This document shows, in pieces, positions 47,878-58,911 of a stretch of DNA of 64,000 bases. Source of the DNA: Euborellia annulipes (taxonomy: Eukaryota > Arthropoda > Insecta > Dermaptera > Anisolabididae). Under the pieces are notes generated by a model. That model worked only from the letters and a program-made list of their open reading frames with translations. It was not told the origin of the DNA and did not search any database. Made by a program: the position numbers and the translations under genes. The DNA is taken from contig JAKCPI010000376.1 in NCBI GenBank assembly GCA_023213315.1, forward strand, positions 55,037 through 119,036, read 5' to 3'. Each line of letters begins with the position of its first letter. Within the stretch, counting starts at the first letter, position 1.

Positions 47878-48884
47878 TTATTCTGGAAGTTTTATTGAAT
47901 CTCGTGCATTCCAATTTGGCTGATATCTCCATCCCTTCATTATGATGATGACAAATGTCGTTATTGACAATCTTAAAGTCAAGGGGTATAGGTTTAAAAT
48001 ATTGACTAATTTTTGAGTTTGATATTTTTTTTACTTTTTTAACCATCATTTGATTAATCTAAGAGTTTAAAAATAAATATATGCTAATTAAGTTTTTTTA
48101 ACAGTTCCTAAAAGGGCTTGAAATAAATCCGCCCCTTTAGATTAGCCTGAATGAATCTCAACATGAATTTTTTTTATAGGTTTTAAACCAATGCCAATTG
48201 AACGAAGGAAAAAGGGGAGGGGAAAGGAGGGCCGGTAGAGTGAACCCAAAACCCTACTGATTCCCTTTTTAAATTAGTCATTGGTTCAATGACAATAGAT
48301 TAGAAAAAAAAAGGGGATTTTTATTTTATAAGGGGTGAGGAGGTTAAGACTTTGTTTAGAAGATAGTAATTATCATTCGACAGAGGTCGAATTTCAAAAA
48401 AGAAAAAAAAACAAAAAAACGATGCATTTCAAACATCAAAAGAAAAAAAAAGAAAATAATAGGTATTAAAAATAAATGCCATCATTTTCGATCACAAGCG
48501 AATATATTTTAATTAAACGCTATTTTTTTCTTAATTAAAAACCAGAAACTCTGGATTAAGAAACCACGGCTTAATTATTTTTAATTAAAGTGATCTTTTG
48601 ATCATATGAATTATTTGGTTATCAAAGACACAATTTTTTTTTTTTTTTTAGGAATTTCATATGATTTATTCTTGGTAATCTGGTGTGACTGGTCGCACTA
48701 TATACAATTTTTTCTTTCGTTAATTTAAAGTTTCATTCTGTACTTGTTTACCAGAATCTATATATAAGTTATATAAATCAAATTTTTAAGTATTAATTTT
48801 TAAAATTTTATAATAAATATAAAATCCAAAAAAACATATTTTTTTCAATCTCCCTTGTTTCCGCCCTTGGTTTAAAATTATGAA

Positions 48885-48955
48885 GCGACCGAATATTCGG
48901 TTTCGGTTTCGGCCAAAAATCCTGGTTTTGGCCGTGGTTTCGGTTTCAGCCATGG
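48885..48955. mobile_element. Fragment of CGGTTT-word element
   Basis: Begins gcgaccgaatattcggtttc and continues with further ggtttcgg words. Cut by the SINE fragment that follows. Confidence 0.6.
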
Positions 48956-49112
48956 CTTAAATAAGAATGCCTGGACCCCATATATGTATATTTATCAATA
49001 ACGGATATCGTAAAAAGTCTTATATGGCCTGAGTTGCCGAAAAGACTGTGTGAATGTGTGTGAATGGGAGTGTGAATGAGAAAAAAAGTGTGTTAAAAAA
49101 AAAAAAAAAATA
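48955..49112 (+). repeat. SINE family A, 3' part
   Basis: Starts atggcttaaataagaatgcc; includes ggcctgagttgccgaaaaga and a poly-A tail. Confidence 0.75.
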
Positions 49113-49152
49113 TATATATATAAAGCTCATAAAGCCTGCAAATATTTTAAAG

Positions 49153-49824
49153 AAAAAATCTGGTGTGACTGGCGCACAGCACACAACTTTCTCTTACCTT
49201 CGGTAATCGAAAGTTGTGTACTGTGCTTGTCACACCAGATTTTTTGTGTCGACATATATTTAGTTCCCGACAGTACGGAACATTTGAATTCAGATGTAAA
49301 ATTTATAAGTATGGGAAAATATTTATATTTTGTTACCATGGCAACCATTTCTCCTATCTTCCCTATGAAATACAAGAGTAAAGTGGTCTTCAAACATTTT
49401 TGAGGGCTAAACGAGAATATACATTTGAAAGAGCATCTAAAAATAATTGATTTTTGAATTTTAATCAAAATCGTTAGAGCGAATTTTGAGAAAATCGAAA
49501 AAAAACTGAAAAAGTACATCAGTGAAGTACTAGTACTCTTTGGCCGATTTTGATTAAAAGCTTATTTTTCCGGTCCCGGGGGTGTTTAACTTAAATATAA
49601 AATTTCAGCCTCATAGCTCAATTCCTTCATGCTTAAAATTGAACACAGACACACACACACACATCCACCCACCCACAGACAGACCATGTCGCGAAAACCA
49701 CTTTTTGGATTCAGGGGACCTCAAAACGTGAAGATCCATCAAAATCTCGACATCGAATTTTTGACATGAATCCAATACTTTCTCTCTATATATATATTAC
49801 ATATATACATAGGTAAGAGAAAGT
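49153..49824 (-). mobile_element. R1 copy, left arm of an inverted pair
   Basis: Complete R1: tail hairpin 49153-49245, perfect X-box 49332-49345, head ending in ggtaagagaaagt at 49824. Confidence 0.85.
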
Positions 49825-49852
49825 AAAAGGCTATACAACTCAACATATTTTT

Positions 49853-50531
49853 ACTTTCTCTTACCTATGTATATATGTATTATATATATAGAGAGAAAGT
49901 ATTGGATTCATGTCAAAAATTCGATGTCGAGATTTTGATGGATCTTCACGTTTTGAGGTCCCCTGAATCCAAAAAAGTGGTTTTCGCGACATGGTCTGTC
50001 TGTGGGTGTGTGGGTGGGTGTGTGTGGGTGTGTGGGTGTGTGTTCAATTTTAAGCATGAAGGAATTGAGCTACGAGGTTGAAATTTTATATTTAAGTTAA
50101 ACACCCCCCGGGACCGGAAAAATAAGCTTTTAATCAAAATCGGCCAAACTGTACTAAGTACTTTACTGATGTACTTTTTCAGTTTTTTTCGATTTTCTCA
50201 AAATTTGCTCCAACGATTTTTTTTAAATTCAAAAATCAATTATTTTTTAGATTCTCTTTAAAATGTATATTCTCATTTTGGGATTGAAATCTTCTGAAGA
50301 CCACTTTACTCTTGTATTTCATAGGGAAGATATGAGAAATGGTTGCCATGGTAACAAAATATAAATATTTTCCCATACTTATAAATTTTACATCTGAATT
50401 CATATGTTCCGTACTGTCGGGAACTAAATATATGTCGACACAAAAATCTGGTGTGACAAGCACAGAACACAACTTTCGATTACCGAAGGTAAGAGAAAGT
50501 TGTGTGCTGTGCGACAGTCACACCAGATTTT
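49853..50531 (+). mobile_element. R1 copy, right arm of an inverted pair
   Basis: Complete R1 facing its neighbour head to head across a 28-bp spacer. X-box at 50342-50355, tail hairpin at 50441-50531. Confidence 0.85.
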
Positions 50532-50639
50532 CATTTCGGTAAATAAATGTTATTGATAAAGATTCATATATATTTTTTATTCTTGATTTTATTTGCCAAC
50601 CTTTTTTTTACTATCTGCATTGTATAATATAGTAGTAGT

Positions 50640-50960
50640 AGAGAATAAAATAAAAGACATTAGTGATTGATTACGATTTGATAAAAAAAATTCACTCGTT
50701 TCATCTCGAATGATATGGCAAAATATTCTCCAAGTTGAGCCCATAAAATATAGATTGATTCTTTTTGATGGCCGGAAGTCAGAGCTATAAGAAAGTAATA
50801 AACGTGAGACTCAATGGAATTAGATGACCGACCAAACGGGGGTGGCGAGTGAGTCAAAAAAGAGAGCGAACCAAAAATGAGCCCCTCAAACCAAAGTGAT
50901 TGCGATCCGACGTTGAATGCCATTCGCCCTCCCCTTACGGATTTTAATTAGTAAAGCTTG
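50640..50960. promoter_or_regulatory. Candidate conserved non-coding element
   Basis: Unique block of balanced composition with a homeodomain-type ttttaattag (50942) and cccataaaa (50740). No convincing coding frame. Speculative. Confidence 0.25.
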
Positions 50961-51294
50961 TATCAGGAGATTTTACGGGATTTTCGGATCTAAAGACCAG
51001 GCAGAACAGGAAATGGTCCACTTGTAGAAAGTAATCTCAATAAATGCTTACGATAATGGCTTTTCAAATTTTACAGTTATTTATTCTTATTACTTCTTTT
51101 ACTATGAGTTAGTAATAATGATGGGTTTTTCAATAAAATTTTTATATTTTAGAGTTGGCTTCTTTAAAGGTACTATTCATTAATAAGGAGAAAAGGATGA
51201 ATCAGGGAGAGCACCGCCATTTTTTGGAAAAGGCAATTTTCTTTTTTTTTTTTTTGTTGGAAATTAGAAAATATTTAATAATGAAAAAAATCAC

Positions 51295-51525
51295 GATTTT
51301 TTTTCGGCATCTGGGGCCATTTTTACACCGTTTCTAATTTTTTTAAATTTATTTAAGGTCTTTTTCGGCATCGAAGGCCATTTAACGCCCGTCTTTATTT
51401 ATTACAATTTATTGGTTGCCAATTAAATTGAAATCAATTTTGTCGCCTGAGACGGGATGCGAACCCGCGAGCTTTGGTACAAAAGGCCAGCATGCGTCCA
51501 ACTACACCAAGGCCCGAGAGCGTTT
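51295..51525 (-). repeat. SINE family B, with a second 3' end beside it
   Basis: Two copies of the conserved 3' domain sit side by side (cggcatctggggcca at 51305 and cggcatcgaaggcca at 51367). The rest of the element, with B box gcgggttcgcatcc on the minus strand, reaches about 51525. Confidence 0.7.
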
Positions 51526-51529
51526 TTAT

Positions 51530-53180
51530 TTTTTCTAAACTTATTGGTTGACAATATAATTTAAACATTAAATATACAAATTTTAAGCCTACACTAGGTT
51601 ATTTGTTCCAAAATATTCATTAGAACATTTAGGCTAGGGTATAATATGTATTTCAAATTTTTCTAATTTCTAATTAACAAAATATTTCAACGAGCTCAAA
51701 TTTTAAATTTTAATATAAGCCCTTAATTAGAAAAATTTTCATCGCTTGAAAGGAGAAGCGGGTTCTTAACTTTTAAAAGAAGAGGCGAGACCTTGACCTC
51801 TGAGCCCCGAGTGTGTAGCAAAATAACGGTTTTATTAAAATATAATCTCAATTTTTGCCATAAAATCGCAGAAATAAATTTAAAAATAAAATAAAAAATA
51901 CGGAAAGACCAAGATAATTTTTGATTCAATTTTTCATTGTAATGGAATTCCGCTTGCGCAATTTAAAATACAGAAATTTAAAATTTTAATATTTTGAATT
52001 TAAAAAGTAAAAAATTTGGTGATTTTGTGGAGGGGCGGACGATCGAGGGCTAGGGTGAACTTGGATTAAAGCAGTAATCTCAAATTTTTAAACAGTTTGA
52101 ACAAATTTAGACTACAAAATATTTGCAAAACCGAAAAAAAAAATAAAAATATAATCTCTCTTCTCTGAAATTTACTTTACCCCCTTTTTGTTTAAGGATT
52201 ATTAATAGAAAACATTTGACTGATTCAGCATCAACCCAACAATATAAATTTGACAGCATCTTTTGGAATCTATAAATAAATTCCTTGTGCATTGATAACT
52301 TCTTTCGATTGAAGAAATGAACACCGATAAATAAATATTTTGTAAAAAGGTGTATTGACTTGCCTTTATTTCCTTTTTTAGAATTCTAATTATGTTTTTT
52401 CGGTAGCTGATATATCTTATTTTTCTCTTTTTTTAATGACGGAAATTGATTTTTAATTTAGTCTTTTTTTCCGAAGCGATTCTTTTAAATTATGTAAATA
52501 AAAATATACATTTCTAAGAACAAATTCTTGTTAAATTTTTCCCAAGAAAATTAATTTAATTTATATAAATATCTCCTCTAGAATTTAAGGTAAAATTTTA
52601 AAATGACTTATTTAGTAAAATATATATCAGTCAATATCAAATAAGCCATCTACTTTAGTCAATTTTTCTAAAAACAAAAATTACCTCTGAATTCGTTTTT
52701 TTTTTTTTAATGGTTTTAATTTGTTAAATGGTGATAATGCGTTATTCGAACTGAAATGTAATAAATCTAAATATGACTATGGGCCTGATTGCGTTTCTAT
52801 CAATATCAGCCAAACAAGTCGTTAGATGTGATTGCATAATAGTGACATGGCGTCTCACGGGGGTCGTTAGCACCCCTTCCCATCCCCTGCCTAGGCTATA
52901 GCGCTATAGCCAGCATGTCAACTGATGAGACGGTTTATAATTGGATATGGAAAATTGGTATGATGTTATTTGCTTACTCCCCCCCCCCCCCCCCTCAAAA
53001 CAACCCCTGGATGGGTATTTTGTATGCACGCAATTTCATCAGAATACCCCTATCTCTTTTCGGGAATGCATTTCCTTTTATTTAAAACTAATTTAACAAG
53101 TTTTCTTTAAAAATTAAAAAAATGAGAAAATTTTTCTGAAAGGTAGTGTCAACTGAATTTATAAGAAAATGTGATTATTT
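51530..53180. other. AT-rich stretch, poly-C tract
   Basis: No gene recognised. A run of 16 C is at about 52979-52994. Confidence 0.35.
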
Positions 53181-53189
53181 GTTGCTGTG

Positions 53190-53290
53190 ATCGAGGATCA
53201 AAAGGAAAGCACATCGATGCCCTGAATAGACTGGAGATCCCGGGTTCGATTCCCGGAGGTCAGGGAACCTTTAGCCCAAATAAACTTATA
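53190..53290 (+). repeat. tRNA-like SINE head (family C)
   Basis: T-arm sequence cccgggttcgattcccgg is perfect; the D-arm part is damaged. Followed by ttagcccaaataaa, as in the copy at 40463. Confidence 0.55.
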
Positions 53291-53441
53291 AATATACCCA
53301 TGTCAAGTCCGAATCGATTACCGACCTTAACAAATATAAAAATTAAAAAATTTCCAAAAAACAGTGAGTAAAATCATATATTTAAATTATCTTTTATAAG
53401 AATTGATGATTAAAAAGAAATCATCCTTTATTTCCACATAA

Positions 53442-53655
53442 AAAAATCTGGTGTGAAATATTCCGAACTTTGGGCAGTCATTATCTTTATTGTACTTGTG
53501 CTACAATACTGTAATTTGGCATTTTTGATTCTCCCATCATGTGCAATGAACACACCAATTTTTTTTTTTTTTTTAATCGGAGATGATCGGGTTGTAAATT
53601 GTACTTTACTGTGTTGATTTGACAGGGAATGACTCATATACAGGTAAGAGAAAGT
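53442..53655 (+). repeat. R4 repeat fragment with R1-type borders
   Basis: Starts with the R1 tail word aaatctggtgtga and ends with ggtaagagaaagt. Between them is the R4 sequence also at 10827-10980. Confidence 0.6.
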
Positions 53656-53989
53656 AAAAATGAAATAAAAATACTTGGATTTAATTTTTTTTTTTTTTTG
53701 GGCTTCCAGCATCTCTGGCTAGAATCAGGTTCACTGATATTGAGTTTAATTGATGCCTGTTCTGGAGAGAATCTACTAATTCTCAGGTGGAAATTGGAGC
53801 AACTAGGAACAATAAGAGAAGGGCTTTCGGGACATTCAAAACACCCACTGCTTATGTTGATTTGAACAAGGTAGATAAGACAATATACGTAGATACAATG
53901 TTCTTTGTATACACAATAAAAAAATGAATAGAAGATCAAAAATTCATTAATTTTATAAGTTTTAACAAGGAATAGGAAGCACAAGGCTA

Positions 53990-54856
53990 CAAGAATGACA
54001 CTGAACTCTTCAGGTTAAAATAATTAAGAAAAGGTGAAAGAGTAAAAAATAAACAGTATTAAGAGCTCGAAGTGTCAAGTGTCAACAAACATAACAAATG
54101 CCTGTTTATTACTAAGGATTTTTCATTCTTTCTTTTTTTTAAGTTTATTTTTTCTAACTTAAAGGGTGGGTAGAAGAGATTCGTAAATTAAATTTAAACT
54201 AATGATTTACTGATGAAGACTAATGATATAGTAAGAACGCCCCTAGATAATTAAAAAGCAGAAACTCTTCACTCTCCATTCTTTAGTTCATATTTCATTA
54301 TTTATATATTTAGTAAGCTATATATTAACCTAGAAAGATGTTACTTTAAAAGAACTTAAAGAATGCGACTTAAGCTGGAAAAAAACCGACATTTAAAATA
54401 CGGGTCTCAGCTCGGGGACTTCGCTATCCACCCTCTGAGTCCCTAGGCTTAATAAAAATTTCATCGTCTGGGATTAAAAATTTGCCAAATTTCATCTTTA
54501 TCAGATAACTGGTTCCAGAGGTATAAGCTACACACTTATAGTAGAAAGATATAAAGAGACACAAAGTTTTGCATTTCTGAGGTCCCTATGATCGTGATAT
54601 AACCACAGCAGGCTGTGGAACGTCATTTATTTGTTGGCTAGTGAGAATGTGACGGTATATAAGGCAGGGTTCCACTTTCTCATGAGGTATGTGTCTGTGA
54701 TTTTTATTTCTAATTATTTATCTATTAATTTTAAATATTCATTTATTATTTTAATTGTTTGTCTATTTATTTATTGTGATTATTTATTTGATTGTTGTGT
54801 TTGTTTAATTAATTTGGCTATTTAAGCATTTATTATTTATTTTTATAGAGTTAACT

Positions 54857-54923
<67 letters not shown>

Positions 54924-56080
54924 AATTGTTTTGATGGTAGGTTACAGAATTGTTGAGGCCAGGGTAGGGAAAGAACATACATACATACTGTATATACTGT
55001 AGCCGATATAGGCCTACAAGTATAGATAATAAATTTTTCTCGATAATAAGACTTTTATCTTACTATTATATATATTAATGCGGGAAAGTGAAAATCAAGC
55101 TTTTTACAGGATTTTTTACATAGAACAATAAGAAAATATTTTTACCAATCTATTAGTTTTGAAAGAATCAATTGAATTTCTTAGATGAAAAACTCAACAT
55201 CCTATTCCTTTCACGTAGAAAAAATTAATTTAGATGAAATTTCAACCTTTGAGTAAAAGAGAAGAGTTTTCAAACTAAAACAATAGTCAGGAGGATAATC
55301 TCAAGAACGTGCTCGAATTTAATTCAAATGGCAGAAATTAATTTCGGGGTAGAGAGCCACAAGATCAAATATACCTATTCAAAAGGGTTGAAGGTCTTTA
55401 GATAGAGGTCATTCGCTCTGTGTGAGTTTGGCAACCTCAACGTATTGGGCTCTGATTACGTCAAGCAAAAGGTTAGGCGACCATCAGCCATTAATTTTAA
55501 CACCCTCTTAGATGTATTGTCGAGGGTTAACACAAGGCGAGTGCTTGTTGGTGGAGAGGGGGAGTTCAACAGACGCCTGTGTATTTGCAGAATTAATTTC
55601 CACTTGAAAATGCAAGAGAATTTAAACTAAACTCTTTTTATTTTCTCTTTCTTTTATAGAAAAAAAAAGTTTTCAAATGAAAAACGAAACTTGTTCGAAG
55701 TAATTTATATTCTTTGTTTGTATGGAAGAAAATAATTATTTTCTAAATATACATAAACACACACACACCCAAATAGCAAGTTCATTGTGAAAATTTTATA
55801 TGGTTTGCATAGACAATGGATTCCATTTTTCATACAAGTCTGTTTTAATTTCAATTCTAAAAACAAATAAGTCACTCCGACAAGCGGAAAGCACATTAAT
55901 GGGGGCTGGAAGAGAGATTTGTTTAATTTTTATCAATACAAATAACATTAGGTACTTGTAAAAGTAATTAATAAACAAATACTCTCTGATGTCAAATAAA
56001 ATAAATAATGGATTTTGAAAACAAAAGTTACTAATTCACATAATAATAATTTTTAGAGAGTTTGAAATAATAAAGTTATT
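53990..56080. other. Unique stretch with a (TA)n microsatellite
   Basis: The (TA)n run spans about 54863-54916. No gene is supported; the more balanced block at 55430-55620 has no recognisable domain. Confidence 0.4.
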
Positions 56081-56084
56081 TTTA

Positions 56085-56260
56085 AAAATCTGGTGTAACT
56101 GGTCGCACCGCACACAACTTTCTCTTATCTCGCTAATCGAAAGTTGTGTTCTGTGCTTGTCACAACAGATTTTTCTATGTCGACATATATTTAGTTCCCG
56201 ACAGTACGGTACATTCGAATTTCAAGATGTAAAATTTATAAGAATGAGAAAATATTTATT
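56085..56260 (-). repeat. R1 tail fragment
   Basis: Tail hairpin plus gtcgacatatatttagttcc and the block up to aaaatatttat, then the match stops. Confidence 0.7.
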
Positions 56261-57308
56261 AACTAGGTAGAGCTTTGTTTGAAAAGAGATGGAATTTTTT
56301 TCAAAAAACGCTCAAATGGTCTGTAAATATGCCAGTCAATATATCGTTTAAGATAACAAATTTGCGAGATCTAGACGTCTAAAAAATGGGTTCTTAGCTT
56401 AAGTATATAATTTGTATAACAAGAGTTTTTTCATTGTTTAGTTATTTCGTTGATCCATATTTTTTGTTATTTCACTTGAAATTTATTCAATTTATTGTTA
56501 AAATAAGTAAAATTCAAGCTAATAAGGAAATCCTCTCTTTTAATGGCGATTCTATAAATATAGGAAGTAACCTAGGAGGTTCGGTTCCCAACGAAAGCAA
56601 AAAAATTGATTATATTGTATATTATAATTTAACTATTAAATGTAAAATTTATATTAATGGAAGGCCAAATCCTCTGGCTTCTGGATTTCCAGCATGTTAT
56701 TTTTATTTTTTATAACGAACTTTATTTGTGGAGATTTAAAAAAAATCACACTTACCAAACTTTCCTAAGTAGCGTGTTATAGAAAAATAAAATAAAAGGA
56801 TAAACATACTCGTACATTTCTAATCTACTGTATATCAACAACCAATAAATAACTTTCAAAGTTTTATTGAATTATTTTGAAAATTCTATTGAAATCGCTG
56901 TCACTATTACTAATTTATAAATGCATTTTAAGTAGTAACTCATCTAAAGCAAAACAAACAGAATGTATAATTAATTGCCGGTGTTTATTTGAAGATAGCA
57001 GCAAACTGATTAGCTTACGAATTAAGCGAACTAAGAAAGGATGCTTGATCGAATGAAATGTGTAGCTCGAGAGAACACAAAGCGAAGACATTCCCAAACC
57101 CAAACCTTCCCCGGCCTTTGAGGACCTCATATATTAATAAGAATATGAATATGCAATTGAAAATGCTGAACAAAAGCGTTATAATTAAAGTATCGCTTGG
57201 GGGGGAATATATTAAACTTGAATTATTCAGACAAGTATGCTAGTTTAATGGGGCATAATATCGAGAAGAAAAATTTTAATTTTTTCTTATTTACGAGTTC
57301 AAAAATAA

Positions 57309-57610
57309 AAATCTGTTGTGACTGGTCGCGCAGCGACCTTCGGTAATCGAAAGTACTACTGTGCTTCAAAAGATTTCAATGACAAAATGAGAATTTACAT
57401 TTTAAAGAGCATCTAAAATATAATTGATTTTTGAATTTTAATCAAAATCGTTGAGACGAATTTTGATAAAATAAATTTAAAAAAAAATTGAAAAAGTACA
57501 TAAATAAAGTACTAGTACTTTTTGGCCGATTTTGATCAAAAGCTTATTTTCACGCCTCAGGTGGGTGCCTTACTTAAAATTTCAAACTCCACTCAATTCC
57601 TTCATGCTTT
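57309..57610 (-). repeat. R1 fragment, deleted
   Basis: Shortened tail, then a jump into the body (tttcaatgacaaaatgagaa), ending in caattccttcatgctt. The X-box is deleted. Confidence 0.65.
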
Positions 57611-57614
57611 CAGT

Positions 57615-58595
57615 AGGCTATATAATTTATATTTTAAATAAAAATAGAAAACTTTTTTTTTTAATTCAAAAACATTATAGTTTAACAATAATTTACAAAT
57701 GTTATCTGTGTAATATATTGAATTTTATTTCCTTAGTATTCGTTATAAAATGTGATCGGATAAATGATATGATCGTCTGAGAATGATCTAATCATCCATT
57801 CTCTTAAATGGACTCTTCTTGTCATCAAGGAGGCGATCTTTTCAGGATCGTAAAACTTAATGTTTGGTGCAGCAGTTAGTGTGAGATCAATGGGCCCAAT
57901 GCATCAATTTTATATCCTAGCAGACATGACGATGAGATGATCTTTAGTAACAACCACTCAGGAAATCTTTCCAATATCCATTAAAAAAATTTTCACCTGT
58001 TTTGATAAAATCACTATCACGAAAATATTTGACAAATTATTTTGTAATGATGAATATTGCTTTCTGTCCAAGTGTTAAAACACTATTCCAGTCTAGTTGG
58101 ATGATTTAATTAATGTAATGTTAAAATGTTGGTTACATATTTACATCGAGACTTTAACAAGATGAGAGGAAGGCGTGTTAAAGCCGTCAAAATGTTCTTG
58201 TAATATTGAAAGAAGCAATTAACGATAAAACATTACATAACGAAGAAATAAAATAGATTCTATTTATTTTTTCGTCTTTAATTGAATTAATTTTCCAGAG
58301 GTCTCGATGTTTTAATTTTACATTCTAACGGTTGATTAGAGCTTGCTTTATGATCTAAGGTTCGTTGATTCGCTCCCCATCCTAAGTAGTGAAATTTATT
58401 TCAATTATATCGGCTATCAACTAATTAAAAGAAATATAAGTCAGATAGGATCCCAATCAGAGTCTTCTCGACCCAAAAATTTTTTTTTAAATAAAAGTAA
58501 GAATTTCTTAAATTGATTAAGTGAGGGGATAAAGTTATAAAAGAAGTTACTGCAAAACAGAAAAAATTTGACAAGAATTTATTTCAAAGAGGGTT
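57615..58595. other. AT-rich stretch, possible SINE B remnant
   Basis: A degraded SINE-like piece lies at about 58340-58490 (ggttcgttgattcgctcccc). No gene. Confidence 0.35.
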
Positions 58596-58738
58596 GTTGA
58601 CATCAAGGCCGTATACGGAGAGGATATGGGAGGTCCAGAAATCCCAAAAAATTATAAATAAAGAGAAACATGGTGCAAAAATTTTAAACACTGTTAGAAA
58701 TTATAAAAAAAAAAATTTATATACTTTAAAATTTATTC

Positions 58739-58753
58739 ATATGTGATTGGGGG
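58739..58753. repeat. Target-site duplication, left
   Basis: 15 bp identical to 60805-60819 (the first A of the right copy may belong to the tail). Confidence 0.85.
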
Positions 58754-58911
58754 GGACTCTCGAAGGCCGTGCTTTTACATAAACAGGGAAAAATTTTCTT
58801 CTCCTATAATTTTCAAATAATTTAAGTTATTTGACTATTTAAGGAATTTTTTTTTTAAGTTTTGTTTTAACTACGGGGAATTGATATTCTATAACATATT
58901 ATCTAGACCCA

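Larger units (their letters stand above)
47661..47965. repeat. Fold-back repeat with two intact hammerheads
   Basis: Arms run from atgaaggaatggagatatct... to the complement, with each hammerhead next to the centre. The spacer between the two ribozymes is about 40 bases. No ORF. Confidence 0.8.

Noticed and set aside
49127..49519. 130-codon open frame
   Set aside because: Lies wholly in an R1 copy; open by chance in a low-stop repeat with a hairpin tail.
54863..54916. (TA)n as a possible origin or telomere-like feature
   Set aside because: A plain microsatellite with no supporting context.
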